From contig DASVCS010000096.1 of the NCBI GenBank assembly GCA_036381495.1, positions 1 through 53,937 of the forward strand: DNA of 53,937 nt. The letters are read 5' to 3'. Of this stretch, positions 16,658 to 25,193 are shown one piece after another. The stretch's first letter is position 1; each line of letters starts with the position of its first letter. Under the pieces are notes generated by a model. That model saw only the letters and a list, made by a program, of their open reading frames with translations, was not told the DNA's origin and ran no database searches. The position numbers were made by a program, and so were the translations under genes. Origin of the DNA: DASVCS01 sp036381495. Lineage in GTDB: Bacteria; Gemmatimonadota; Gemmatimonadetes; Longimicrobiales; RSA9.

Positions 16658-17884
16658 TCACGCGCGTCGGGCGCGCATGGCGCTGTGGAGCGCCGCCACG
16701 CCGAGCAGCGCCATGATGCCCGCAACCGGCCACATCAGCGGAAATCCGCCCAGTTCGGGGAAGCGGCGGGCGCCGAGGTCGATCGCGGCGCCGACCAGGA
16801 CGGGGGCGACGATGCGCGCGATCCCCAGCGAGACGATGTAGAGGCCGGTGTAGCGGCCGACCGCGCCGCGGCCGACCATGCCGGCGAAGAGGGGGAAGGG
16901 GAGCGCGATGAGGGCGGCGGCGCCCAGCCCGGAGGTGAGGAGCAGCGCGACCGCACCGCCGAGTTCACGTACGAAGACGCCGGAGAGCATGACGATGCCG
17001 GTCAGGAGCGCGCCGCCGGCGAGGAGGCGGGCGTGGCCGTAGCGGTCGCCGAGGCGGCCGAGGAGCACGGAACCGATGCCGATCCCGGTCACGAGCAGGA
17101 GGAGGACGAGCGATGTCTCGGCCGTATCGATCCCCAGGACGATGACGGCGAAGAGGAAGACGTAGGGCCGGATCCCATCGACCGCGCCGGTCCAGAGCGC
17201 GTTGGCGAGGAGGAGGCGGCGGACGTCGGGTCGGCCGCCGAGTTCCTTCCACACGGCCCAGGCGCCGCTGGTCGGCGCCGCGGCGGCTTCGAGTTCGCCC
17301 GGCGGCGGTGTTGCGACGACGGTCAGTCCCGTGGTCGCGAGGATGAGCAGTGCCGAGAGGATGAAGGGGAGCGGTGGCCAGAGCGCGAAGAGCAACCCGC
17401 CGGCGACGAGGCCGAAGGCCAGTCCGCCGGCGTGCATCGCGCCGCGTACGCCCTGGACGCGCCCGCGGCGCTCGTCCGGTACGGCGTCCACCATGAGCGC
17501 CCAGAGCGGTGTGAGGTAGCCGTGGAACGCCGCGAAGAAGACGAACGCGGCGGCGGCGAGCGGCCAGTAACCGGTGAGGAAGGGCGCGACGGCGAGGGCG
17601 AGTGCCATGATCGGCGCCGTGGCGAGCAGGAAGAACGTCCTGCGGCCGAACCGGTGGGCGAGCCGCGCCGGCAAGTGGTCGCTCAACGAACCGATCCAGT
17701 ACGGCACGAGCAGCGCGAACACGCCTTCGCCGCCGATCGCGAAGCCGATCCAGATGGCGGAGGGCGCGTACTCGTTGAGGAGCACGGGGAGCAGTGCGAC
17801 GATGACCGTCTGGCCGGCCGTCGAGCCGAGTGTGCCGGCGGTGATCCCGTACTCGCGAAGGGTACGAAGTCGGAGGCGTGCCAC
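16658..17884 (-). CDS. MFS transporter
   Basis: A 408-residue polytopic membrane protein with about 12 hydrophobic segments. The MFS loop 2-3 signature reads WIGSLSDHLPARLAHRFGRR, and its second-half counterpart is LLGRLGDRYGHARL. The pattern resembles the sugar/cation (GPH/SLC45-like) branch of MFS, but the substrate is unknown. The gene is 68 bp upstream of the nicotinate phosphoribosyltransferase gene on the same strand, so transport of a salvage substrate is possible, though only suggested by position. Confidence 0.87.
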   Translation of the reverse strand: MARLRLRTLREYGITAGTLGSTAGQTVIVALLPVLLNEYAPSAIWIGFAIGGEGVFALLVPYWIGSLSDHLPARLAHRFGRRTFFLLATAPIMALALAVAPFLTGYWPLAAAAFVFFAAFHGYLTPLWALMVDAVPDERRGRVQGVRGAMHAGGLAFGLVAGGLLFALWPPLPFILSALLILATTGLTVVATPPPGELEAAAAPTSGAWAVWKELGGRPDVRRLLLANALWTGAVDGIRPYVFLFAVIVLGIDTAETSLVLLLLVTGIGIGSVLLGRLGDRYGHARLLAGGALLTGIVMLSGVFVRELGGAVALLLTSGLGAAALIALPFPLFAGMVGRGAVGRYTGLYIVSLGIARIVAPVLVGAAIDLGARRFPELGGFPLMWPVAGIMALLGVAALHSAMRARRA

Positions 17885-18143
17885 CCGTCTGATCGTCGGT
17901 TCTTACGGTCCGTCGCGGCCGCGTCCGGCGCCGCGCGGGGGAGGCGCCAACTTGCGCGGCAATCGGGGGGCGGGCAAGGTTCGCGATGAAACGGCGCGTC
18001 GCTGCGGGGAATGCGCGCCGTGCGTCCGGCGGCGCGTCGCCATTCGTTCCGGCGAAGCGGCGCCGCCGCTAGGCGGCGCGCCCTGCGGCGTGCGAGCCCC
18101 GCTCCCGGGGGGCGAGGCCGACCGCGCGGGCACGACCGCGCAC
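17885..18143. other. gap with hairpin after the Ku gene
   Basis: This 259-bp non-coding stretch between two minus-strand genes contains GCGCCGCC-GCTA-GGCGGCGC (18060-18079), an 8-bp stem with a tetraloop that could end the Ku transcript. No coding region or promoter is convincing. Confidence 0.35.
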
Positions 18144-18935
18144 CTACGCGGCGCGCCGGCGCTCGCGCTGCGTCCGTTCGAGGCTCTCGCGGAGGCGGCG
18201 CGTCAGGTCGATCACCGGCGTCGGCGTGGGCGTCGGTGCCGGCCGGAGCTCCGGCGGGAGCCGGCCCTCGGCTTTGCGGCGGATCACGTCCAGGAGCTGG
18301 GCGCGGTACTCGTTGCGATACCGTGAGGGATCGAACGACGTCGACAGATTGTCGACCAGCTCGACCGCCATCCGGATCTCGCCCTCCCGCAGCCGGGTCT
18401 CGGCCGGCAGTTCGAGCTCACGCTCGTCGATCAGCTCCTCCGGGTAGTGCAGCGTCTCGACCACGAGCGCCTCGCCGCGCGGGCGCACCGTCGCGATGTG
18501 TTCGCGGTGCAGCAGCACGAATTGCGCGACGCCGACCTTGTCGCTCCGCCGCAAGGCTTCCCGCAGCAGCACGTACCCCTCCTCGCCGCCCTCGTCCGGT
18601 GCCAGGTAGTACGGCTTGCGGAAATAGATCGGATCGATCTCGTGCAGGTCGACGAAATCGCGGATCTCGATCGTGCGCCGAAGCGTCGGCGCCGCCCGCT
18701 CGAGTTCGTCATCCGTCACGATGATCCACTCGTCATCCACCGGATAGCCGCGTACGATCTCGTCGTCCGGGATCGGCCGGTCCTCGGCATCGCACAACTT
18801 CTGGAGCCGGATCGGCGAACGGTCGGGCTCGTGCAGCAGCCGGAACTCGATCCGCCTCGACCGAGTCGCCTTGTACAGGCCGATGGGGATGTTCACCAAC
18901 TCGAACGACAGCGTGCCACGCCAGAGCAACTGCAT
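18144..18935 (-). CDS. ku: bacterial Ku, DNA end-binding protein
   Basis: Ring-forming dimer that binds double-strand breaks and recruits the ligase LigD in bacterial end joining. The 263-residue protein starts MQLLWRGTLSFELVNIPIGL, the diagnostic Ku opening, and contains RLLHEPDRSPIRLQKLC, PIPDDEIVRGYP, DPIYFRKPYYLAPDEGGE and LHYPEELID. The C-terminal tail has a Pro-Thr run and a basic RTQRERRRAA end, as in many bacterial Ku proteins. No ligD is in the window, so its partner must be elsewhere. Confidence 0.94.
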   Translation of the reverse strand: MQLLWRGTLSFELVNIPIGLYKATRSRRIEFRLLHEPDRSPIRLQKLCDAEDRPIPDDEIVRGYPVDDEWIIVTDDELERAAPTLRRTIEIRDFVDLHEIDPIYFRKPYYLAPDEGGEEGYVLLREALRRSDKVGVAQFVLLHREHIATVRPRGEALVVETLHYPEELIDERELELPAETRLREGEIRMAVELVDNLSTSFDPSRYRNEYRAQLLDVIRRKAEGRLPPELRPAPTPTPTPVIDLTRRLRESLERTQRERRRAA

Positions 18936-19048
18936 GGGCGGCCTCCTCCGGTTGCGGCGCCCCGCCGTGCACCCCCACCCCCGGTGCGGCGGTACCGGTA
19001 CACTCGCGGGTTACGCGGCAAGAGGCGGGCCGGCGGGGACCGCGCCGC

Positions 19049-19975
19049 TCACGTCCGTCCGGTCCGCGCCAGCATCACCCCGCCGATGATGATGGCGGCG
19101 CCCGCGATCTGGGGAGCGCTGGGCACCTCGCCCAGCCACGCCCAGGCGACGAGCAGCGCGAGGACGGGGACGACGTTCGAGTAGACGGCGGTGCGCGTGT
19201 TGCCGACGTGGCGTACGCCGCTGTACCAGAGCAGGTAGGCGAGGCCGATGCCGAAGAGGCCGGCGTAGGCGATGCTCGCCCAGGCGGCGGGGCGCACGGC
19301 GGCCCAGTCGAGGGCGAGCAGGTCGGGCGCGCCGAGGAGGAACAGGAACGGCGTGCCGATCCACAGTGTCCACGCCGTAACCGGCACGGCGCCGTACCGG
19401 TCGATCGGCCGCTTCGAGCCGACGGTGTACGTCGACCACGCGACGGAGGCCGCCACCATGATGAGGTCGCCGGCCAGGGTGTCGATGCCGAGAGCGACGC
19501 CGCTGCCGCCCGCCACGACGAGCGCCATGCCGCCGAACGTGCCGACGACGCCCGCCCAGACCCGGGGGCGGACACGCTCCTGTCCGATCGCGCTCGCGAA
19601 GACGGTCGTGAGGATCGGCGAGCCCGCAAGCAACAGGGCGGCGTTGCCGGCCAGCGTCCGGTCGATCCCGAAGATGAAGAAGAGCTGGTAGATGACGTTG
19701 CCGATGATCCCGAGCGTGACGATGGCGGGGAGGTCGGCGCGCCGGGGGAGCGGCACCGGCCCGCGTCGCCGCAGCACGAGGAAGACCATCAGCGAGGCCA
19801 GCGGGAAGCGGAGCGCGTTGAAGGCGAGTGGGGAGAGGTCGGCCAGGGCGACCTTGATGACCGAGAAGTTGATCGCCCAGATCCCGGACATGACCAGCAG
19901 CCCCAGATCCGCGCGGACGACGGCGGGCGGCGCGGCTGCGGCCGGATCGGGCGTGATGTACGATCGCTGCTCCAT
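19049..19975 (-). CDS. EamA-family drug/metabolite transporter
   Basis: A membrane protein of about 308 residues with ten hydrophobic segments in two EamA repeats (DMT superfamily); it probably exports a small metabolite. Visible landmarks are GIWAINFSVIKVALADLSPLAF in the first repeat and GSKRPIDRYGAVPVTAWTLWIG and IIIGGVMLARTGR in the second. The start at ATG 19975 leaves a 25-residue N-terminal tail, which suits the family. A TTG at 20011 is in frame, but its purine-rich site sits too close. It is transcribed divergently from fabI. Confidence 0.85.
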   Translation of the reverse strand: MEQRSYITPDPAAAAPPAVVRADLGLLVMSGIWAINFSVIKVALADLSPLAFNALRFPLASLMVFLVLRRRGPVPLPRRADLPAIVTLGIIGNVIYQLFFIFGIDRTLAGNAALLLAGSPILTTVFASAIGQERVRPRVWAGVVGTFGGMALVVAGGSGVALGIDTLAGDLIMVAASVAWSTYTVGSKRPIDRYGAVPVTAWTLWIGTPFLFLLGAPDLLALDWAAVRPAAWASIAYAGLFGIGLAYLLWYSGVRHVGNTRTAVYSNVVPVLALLVAWAWLGEVPSAPQIAGAAIIIGGVMLARTGRT

Positions 19976-20076
19976 TCGCGAAAAGATCGATGGACCGCGA
20001 TCGGCTGACAAGTCTCCCCGGGATCCGAGTTCGCGGCGGGCGATGCCGTCCGAGCGGCGCCGCCCCGCCTCACGGC

Positions 20077-20105
20077 TTGCTGTCGCCGCCGTCGCACGCT
20101 ACCTT
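20077..20105 (+). promoter_or_regulatory. possible promoter of fabI
   Basis: TTGCTG (20077-20082), a 17-bp spacer and TACCTT (20100-20105) lie about 80 bp before fabI. Each hexamer matches consensus at only three positions, so this rests mainly on spacing and location in the divergent gap. Confidence 0.25.
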
Positions 20106-20185
20106 CGCGCCGTCGCGCGCGTCGAACCGGCGGATCGAGCGGTTCGCCCGCGGGTTCGGAGCCGTATCGAGCACGGGATGGATGA

Positions 20186-20965
20186 ATGGAAAACGAGCGG
20201 AATCTCCTGGCGGGCAAACGGGCGCTCGTCTTCGGCGTGGCCAACGAGCGGAGCATTGCGTGGGGGATCAGTCAGGCGATGCACGCCGCGGGCGCCAAGC
20301 TCGCCTTCACGTACCTGAACGAGGCGCTGGAGCGGCGCGTCCGGCCGCTGGCCGAGGGGGTCGGCGCGGAGCTGATCCTGCCGTGCGATGTCACCGATGA
20401 GACGCAGGTTCGCGACGTCTTCGGCCGCGTGCGGGAGGCCTGGGGCGGCCTCGACATCCTGGTGCACTCGATCGCGTTCGCCAACCGCGAGGACCTGGAA
20501 GGGCGCTTCGTCGATACCAGCCGCGACGGATTCCTGAAGGCGCTCGAAGTCAGCGCCTACTCGCTCGTCTCGCTGGCGCGGGCGGCGGCGCCGCTCATGG
20601 CGGAGGGCGGCAGCATCATCGCGCTCTCGTACTACGGCGCGGAGAAGGTGGTGCCGAACTACAACATCATGGGCGTGGCGAAAGCCGCGCTCGAGGCGAG
20701 CGTCCGCTACCTGGCCGCCGACCTCGGGCCCGACGGGATCCGCGTGAACGCGATCAGCGCGGGCCCGATCAAGACGCTGGCCGCCGCCGGGGTCCGCGGT
20801 TTCCGGGGAATGCTCGGCACGGCCGCCGAACGCGCGCCTCTGCGCCGGAACGTGACGCAGCAGGATGTGGGCGGCGCGGCGCTCTTCCTGTGCAGCGATC
20901 TCGGCGCGGGCGTCACCGGCGAGACGCTGTACGTCGACGCGGGCTACCACATCATGGGAATGTGA
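20186..20965 (+). CDS. fabI: enoyl-ACP reductase FabI
   Basis: NADH-dependent reductase for the last step of each fatty-acid elongation cycle. The 259-residue short-chain-dehydrogenase fold protein has the FabI-type nucleotide loop VFGVANERSIAWGI, LVHSIAFA, and the active site YYGAEKVVPNYNIMGVAKAA, with the catalytic Tyr-X6-Lys pair. The end is YVDAGYHIMGM. Length and motifs are typical. Two small uncharacterised genes follow on the same strand within 17 bp and 15 bp. Confidence 0.95.
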   Translation: MENERNLLAGKRALVFGVANERSIAWGISQAMHAAGAKLAFTYLNEALERRVRPLAEGVGAELILPCDVTDETQVRDVFGRVREAWGGLDILVHSIAFANREDLEGRFVDTSRDGFLKALEVSAYSLVSLARAAAPLMAEGGSIIALSYYGAEKVVPNYNIMGVAKAALEASVRYLAADLGPDGIRVNAISAGPIKTLAAAGVRGFRGMLGTAAERAPLRRNVTQQDVGGAALFLCSDLGAGVTGETLYVDAGYHIMGM

Positions 20966-20981
20966 ACGCCGCCATCGAGTG

Positions 20982-21212
20982 ATGCGACGCTTCGAGGACG
21001 CCCACGGGAGTGCATGGGACGTGGTGGTCGGACGCGAGTCGTGGGGCGCGTTCTACGCCATCTTCGTTCCGGCCGGCGCGGGTCGCCGCGAGCCCGTGCG
21101 GCAGGCGCCGCTGCACGGGAGCAGCGCAGAGGCCGCCGAAGCCGAGCTGGCCGCCATGGACGACGCCACGCTGCGCGCCCTCCTGGCGCGCAGCGTGGTC
21201 AAGGAACGCTGA
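20982..21212 (+). CDS. small protein, member of a three-gene paralogous family
   Basis: A 76-residue soluble protein starting MRRFEDAHGSAWDVVVGRES. It lies 17 bp after fabI and 15 bp before a related gene. The shared pattern with the next product and with the 89-residue product near 44.7 kb is an opening Asp/Asn-x-x-Gly-x-x-Trp, a charged centre, and an acidic then LR-rich helical end (AELAAMDDATLRALLARS). GTG 20979 adjoins the ATG and is an alternative start. I recognise no named family; the role is unknown. Confidence 0.65.
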   Translation: MRRFEDAHGSAWDVVVGRESWGAFYAIFVPAGAGRREPVRQAPLHGSSAEAAEAELAAMDDATLRALLARSVVKER

Positions 21213-21226
21213 AGAGGATCGACGGG

Positions 21227-21466
21227 ATGCGATCGTTCATCGATGATTCGGGCCGCGAGTGGGTCGCCACGGTACGCGAGGAGCAGACGCCGCGCCACCA
21301 CGGGCGCTGGCACCTGGTCTTCCACCCGGTCAACGAGCCGGACCGCGCGTTGAGCCTGCCAGGCCTTCAATGGCAGACCCGGGAAACGGCGGAGCGGACG
21401 ATCCGCACGATGTCGGAAACCGAGCTGCGCCGCCGCCTGCGCCACGCCGTCGGCCGCGTCGACTAG
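21227..21466 (+). CDS. small protein, second member of the same family
   Basis: A 79-residue protein starting MRSFIDDSGREWVATVREEQ and ending in METELRRRLRHAVGRVD-like helical sequence (SETELRRRLRHAV). It parallels its upstream neighbour: D-x-x-G-x-x-W near residue 10, an aromatic-rich beta-like centre (RWHLVFHPVNEPDRAL) and a Trp/Arg-Glu/Arg C-terminal helix. An AGGA lies 8 nt before the ATG. It is co-directional with fabI and probably co-transcribed. Function unknown. Confidence 0.7.
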   Translation: MRSFIDDSGREWVATVREEQTPRHHGRWHLVFHPVNEPDRALSLPGLQWQTRETAERTIRTMSETELRRRLRHAVGRVD

Positions 21467-21550
21467 CCGCGGCCCGCCCGGACCCGGCGCGCCCGGCAGA
21501 GCACCGCCCGCACCGGCCCGGCCGGCGACCTCGCACCCTGCGACATCATC

Positions 21551-21616
21551 CCAGCCCCAGCCCTAGCCCTAGCCCTAGCCCCAGCCCTCGGGCCAGGGCC
21601 GGGCCCGGGGCTGGGG
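21551..21616 (-). repeat. telomere-like hexamer repeat and hairpin between convergent genes
   Basis: CCCCAG/CCCTAG hexamers run from 21551 to about 21587. On the minus strand this reads (GGGCTA)n, a G-quadruplex-forming pattern, starting about 40 nt after the stop of the L,D-transpeptidase gene. CCCCAGCCC (21579-21587) can also pair with GGGCTGGGG (21608-21616), which gives a terminator-like hairpin for either convergent gene. Confidence 0.65.
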
Positions 21617-21629
21617 CCAAGGGCGCCTT

Positions 21630-22877
21630 TCACCGAAACTCGACCGGAGTCCCCTCGCGGGCATGGCGCGCGAGCACCTGCGCATCCCAGTTGGTCAGGC
21701 GGACGCAGCCGTGCGACGTGGCGTAGCCGATGGTTTCCGGCTCGGCCGTGCCGTGGATGCCGTAGTGCGGCTGCGAGAGACCGATCCAGACGACGCCGAC
21801 GGGCGAATTCGGGCCGGGCGGCAGCACCGCTTCCGACCGGTCGTCCGGCACCTCGTGGAAGAGTTCCGGTTGGAACAGGAAATGGGGAGACCCGGTGATG
21901 TCGGTCACATGGAACTCGCCCCGCGGCGAGGGCGCATAGCGCGACCCGAGCGTGGAAGGGAAGTGGTACAGGATGTTGCCGTCCGCATCGAGCGCCTGCG
22001 TGTAGAAGCCGTTCTTCGAGATCACGATCCGGGCGACGTCGGGGAGCGTATCCGGTCGTGCCCGCCGGATGTCGGGGACCCAGAGCACGGCGCCGGCGCG
22101 GAGCCGGCCCGGGTCCACGCCGGGGTTGAGCTGGGCGAGCATCGCCGGGGTGGTGTGGAACCGTTCCGCGAGCCGTTCTCCCGGGCTTTCGTAGCAGAGG
22201 CAGTCCAGCTCGGCCTGGGCGTAGATGTCGGATGGCACGTCGGTGAACGGTCCGTCGACATCGGCGGCGGTGATGCGGTATCGCGCGAGCGGCGCGCCCC
22301 CGCCGGCGACCGCCTCGAGCCGGGCGTAGGTGGACGAGTCCACGGTTCCCGTCGGCGGCAGCCCGTACCGGTACTGGAACCAGTAGACGGCCTTCGCGGT
22401 GTTCTTGCCCCAGTGTCCGTCGATGACGCCGGGCGAGAAACGCGCCCGGTCCAGCAGGACCTGCACGTGCAGAACCGAGGGGCCGGCCGTCCGCGGGACG
22501 GGAAGTCGCGGCGGCCGGAGCACGAGCGCCGGCCGGATGTCGGCATACCGTTCCGCCGGCAGGCGTGGCGCGGGCTCGGCCGGCGGCGCGGCCGGTCGGA
22601 CGTAGGACGCGTGAGGCGCGCGTGCGGCCCGGTCCCGGTCCGCCCACACGCGCCAGGTCGGGTCCATTCGACCGCGCTCGATCGCGGCCGCATCGAGCGC
22701 GCCCTCCCCGAGCACCGGTACGGATACGCCGTGCGGATCCGGTCGCCCATCGCCGCGGCAGGCGCCGAAGGCCACGAGCAGCGACAGCAGCCGCGCGGAC
22801 CAGCCGCGCCGGGCCACACGGCGTCCTCTCACCCGTGCCGTGCGCCGGAACGGTCGGACGCGTCGCGCGGTGTTCAT
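21630..22877 (-). CDS. L,D-transpeptidase with peptidoglycan-binding domain
   Basis: A 415-residue exported enzyme predicted to make 3-3 crosslinks in, or attach proteins to, peptidoglycan. An unusually Arg-rich N-terminus is followed by a hydrophobic stretch and possible lipobox cysteine (AFGAC, about residue 40). A peptidoglycan-binding domain follows, with VLLDRARFSPGVIDGHWG and KAVYWFQYRYGLPPTG (about 140-190), then a LysM-like segment (LAERFHTTPAMLAQLNPG) and a YkuD catalytic domain. The active-site signature is HGTAEPETIG…SHGCVRLTNWDA with the cysteine near residue 391. The ATG overlaps the kinase stop (ATGA), so expression is coupled. Confidence 0.92.
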   Translation of the reverse strand: MNTARRVRPFRRTARVRGRRVARRGWSARLLSLLVAFGACRGDGRPDPHGVSVPVLGEGALDAAAIERGRMDPTWRVWADRDRAARAPHASYVRPAAPPAEPAPRLPAERYADIRPALVLRPPRLPVPRTAGPSVLHVQVLLDRARFSPGVIDGHWGKNTAKAVYWFQYRYGLPPTGTVDSSTYARLEAVAGGGAPLARYRITAADVDGPFTDVPSDIYAQAELDCLCYESPGERLAERFHTTPAMLAQLNPGVDPGRLRAGAVLWVPDIRRARPDTLPDVARIVISKNGFYTQALDADGNILYHFPSTLGSRYAPSPRGEFHVTDITGSPHFLFQPELFHEVPDDRSEAVLPPGPNSPVGVVWIGLSQPHYGIHGTAEPETIGYATSHGCVRLTNWDAQVLARHAREGTPVEFR

Positions 22878-23887
22878 GCCGCACCGGCGGTCGGGCCACG
22901 CGGCGCTCGCCGGCGCTCGAGCCGGACATCGAGCGGCCACAACGCCGCCGGCTCGTCCAGTTCCGCCGCGAGCGCCAGGAGCACCGGGTGCAGCGTCGGC
23001 CACCGGTCGCCCACGGCCGGGGCGAGGCACCGCAGGATCGTCCGCTCGAGCGTCGCCGAGACCTCCGGATTGAAGCGCCGCGGCGGGGGCGGCAGCGTCC
23101 CGCCGAGCTGCGGGTGGTGCCTCTCGAGTCCCGTCCGCGGCTCCTCACCCGTATACACCGCCTCGAACGGCCAGCGGCCCGTCACCATCTCGTAGAGCAC
23201 CGCGCCGAGCCCGTAGACGTCCGCCGCCGGCGTGAGCGGCGCCCGCCGAACCTGCTCCGGCGCCATGTACGGCGCCGTGCCCAGCGGCCGCCGGGCGCGC
23301 CGCGCCGGCCACATCCGCCGCGCCGCGTCGAAGTCGACCAGCACCGGAACCGACCCCCGCAGCAGCAGGTTCGCCGGCTTGAGGTCGAGGTGCAGGTACC
23401 CCTTGCGGTGCAGATGATACAGCCCCGCGCCGATGTGAATCGCCGCCCGGACCGCGTCCACGATCCCCAACCGCCGCTCCGGCCGACGCTCGAGCAGCTC
23501 GAACAGCGAAGGGCCCTCGATATACTCCATCAGAAGGTACGGCAGACCCTCGTGCTCGCCACCGCCGAAGCTGCGGATCAGGTTGGGGTGATCCACCCGT
23601 CGAAGGATCCGCGCCTCGCGCCGCAGCGCCGCCACCGCCCGCCCATCCCCCCGCAGCGACGGCGCCAGAATCTTGCACGTCAGCGCACACCACCCGTTCG
23701 CGCTCCAGACCTGGTACAGGTGACCGACCCGGCCCGCCGCCAGGTGCCCCGTCACCGTCAGGTCCCCCGCGATCCGATCCCCCAACCCGTACGCGTATCT
23801 CTGCCCCTCCGGCCCCGCGCCCCCCCCGTCCACGCCGGTCAGGAGACCGAGCCGCCGGGGCCGCATCGGTGTGCTCGAACCGCCCAT
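22874..23887 (-). CDS. Ser/Thr protein kinase-like protein with DFD motif
   Basis: A 337-residue single-domain kinase without a transmembrane segment. Kinase landmarks in order: a degenerate glycine loop GHLAAGRVGHLYQV, the ATP lysine in ALTCKIL, the alpha-C glutamate in RREARILRRVDHPNL, catalytic loop HLDLKPANLLL (HRD arginine replaced by Leu), DFD in place of DFG, activation segment GTAPYMAPEQ and DVYGLGAVLYEMVTG. The catalytic and metal aspartates remain, so activity is possible but altered. The start ATG overlaps the stop of the response regulator (TGATG), and its own stop overlaps the L,D-transpeptidase start. This places it as the middle of a coupled envelope-related operon. Confidence 0.88.
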   Translation of the reverse strand: MGGSSTPMRPRRLGLLTGVDGGGAGPEGQRYAYGLGDRIAGDLTVTGHLAAGRVGHLYQVWSANGWCALTCKILAPSLRGDGRAVAALRREARILRRVDHPNLIRSFGGGEHEGLPYLLMEYIEGPSLFELLERRPERRLGIVDAVRAAIHIGAGLYHLHRKGYLHLDLKPANLLLRGSVPVLVDFDAARRMWPARRARRPLGTAPYMAPEQVRRAPLTPAADVYGLGAVLYEMVTGRWPFEAVYTGEEPRTGLERHHPQLGGTLPPPPRRFNPEVSATLERTILRCLAPAVGDRWPTLHPVLLALAAELDEPAALWPLDVRLERRRAPRGPTAGAA

Positions 23888-24264
23888 CACGTCCGTTCCC
23901 CCACGCGCAGGAGGGACTCCACCGCGCTCCGGATGTCCTCCAGCGACGCGGGCTTCGCCATGTACGCGTCGCAGCACCCCGACGCCAGGATCGCCTCCGG
24001 ATCCCCCGCCTGGGCGAGCGCCGTCAGCGCCAGGATCGCCACCCGCCTCGGCTCGAGCTCCTTCTTGATCCACCGGCCCGCCTCGATGCCATCCATCGAC
24101 GGGAGTTGCAGGTCCAGGATCACGAGATCCGGCTCGAACTCCTTCGCCCGCAACACCGCCTCCTCCCCCCGCCGCGCCGTCTCCACTTCGTGCTCCACGC
24201 TCAGCAACTCCCGCAGAATGGCCAGCAGGTCGAGGTTGTCTTCCACGATCAGGATCTTCGCCAT
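23887..24264 (-). CDS. single-domain response regulator
   Basis: A 125-residue CheY-like receiver with no output domain. Acidic pocket in LIVEDNLDLL, phospho-acceptor aspartate in VILDLQLPSMDG, Thr in LALTALAQAG and Lys in YMAKPAS are all present. It lies 19 bp after an L,D-transpeptidase gene and overlaps the kinase gene that follows. No histidine kinase is adjacent. It may work by protein contact, perhaps with the neighbouring Ser/Thr-kinase-like protein. Confidence 0.92.
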   Translation of the reverse strand: MAKILIVEDNLDLLAILRELLSVEHEVETARRGEEAVLRAKEFEPDLVILDLQLPSMDGIEAGRWIKKELEPRRVAILALTALAQAGDPEAILASGCCDAYMAKPASLEDIRSAVESLLRVGERT

Positions 24265-24283
24265 GCCCACCCCCTGCCGCCGG

Positions 24284-24934
24284 TCAACTGCTCGACCCCG
24301 GCACCCCCGCCACCGCGTACCGCCCCGCCGAACCGTCCGGCACCGCCGCCGACCCCCACACCACTTCCAACGGGATCGGCCGCTCCAGCCAGATCGTCCG
24401 CGTCCGACTCGAATGCGCGACCAGCCGGTCGATCGTCTCCTCCGACACGCCCGGCGAGCCGTATTTGTGCACCAGACGCGCCAGCGCGATCGCGTTCGCA
24501 TTCGACATCCGCACGCACCCGTGCGATACCGCCCGCCCCAGCGTCCCCGTGTGCGGCGTCCCGTGGATGTAGTACAGGTCACGGAAGTACATCTTCACAC
24601 GCCCCATCGGGTTGTTCGGCCCCGGAGGCGTCGGCCTCTCTCCACGCGCCCACGCGCGGTCCGGCGGCCGCCACCACGGATTCCACACCACCCGCGTGAT
24701 CCGGAAGTTGCCCGTCGGCGTCCGATGCCCCGGCTGACCGACCGCAACCGTGTAGCTGTGCGTCCGCTCCCCGTGCTCGTACACGTAGAGCCGTCTGGCC
24801 GACAGGTTCAGCACCAGCCGCAGCGGCGGAGCCGCAACCGATTCCACTTCCGGCTCGGGCGCCTCGAACCTCGACCCCGCCAGAAGCCCCACGACCAGCG
24901 TGGCCACCAGGCCGCGAATCCGGGTCGTTCGCAT
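24284..24934 (-). CDS. L,D-transpeptidase, short form
   Basis: A 216-residue exported YkuD-fold enzyme, first gene of a four-gene coupled operon. An N-terminal hydrophobic segment (IRGLVATLVVGLLAG) acts as a signal or anchor. The catalytic domain begins LRLVLNLSARRLYVYEHGE, and the active site is YYIHGTPHTG…SHGCVRMSNANA, with the essential Cys and His. GGAGG stands 5 nt before the ATG, which rules out an upstream in-frame ATG 16 codons earlier. It differs from the operon's last gene by lacking the peptidoglycan-binding domain. Confidence 0.93.
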   Translation of the reverse strand: MRTTRIRGLVATLVVGLLAGSRFEAPEPEVESVAAPPLRLVLNLSARRLYVYEHGERTHSYTVAVGQPGHRTPTGNFRITRVVWNPWWRPPDRAWARGERPTPPGPNNPMGRVKMYFRDLYYIHGTPHTGTLGRAVSHGCVRMSNANAIALARLVHKYGSPGVSEETIDRLVAHSSRTRTIWLERPIPLEVVWGSAAVPDGSAGRYAVAGVPGSSS

Positions 24935-25193
24935 CTCAACCTCCGGAAACTGGTCCGTTTTCTCGATATTCTCAAAGCGCAACCCTCGTGCCGAAAGCCG
25001 CGTAAGAGCGCCATATTTCGCGATGAATCAGCGTTTCCCGTCTGACGTATTATGATTCGCTATGATCCGATCTGTGCTTCGCGCCCGGCGCCGCCCTCCC
25101 GGCGGCGCCCCGGGGCCCTTGCCATGTTCCGGCGGCGGCGTAGCTTCAACCGCACGCAGGCGTGGAGGCCGGTAGCGCGTTTCGAGAGGGGGT
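24935..25193. promoter_or_regulatory. divergent promoter region
   Basis: The 259-bp gap between the L,D-transpeptidase operon and apgM contains the most AT-rich sequence in the area (24957-25065, with TATTAT at 25048 and TATGAT at 25061), consistent with promoters firing both ways. I could not settle on a clear -35/-10 pair for either direction. Confidence 0.3.

Noticed and set aside
22565..25045. Plus-strand open frame of about 826 codons over the L,D-transpeptidase operon
   Set aside because: Arg/Pro-rich shadow of the minus-strand operon; no domain and no binding site.
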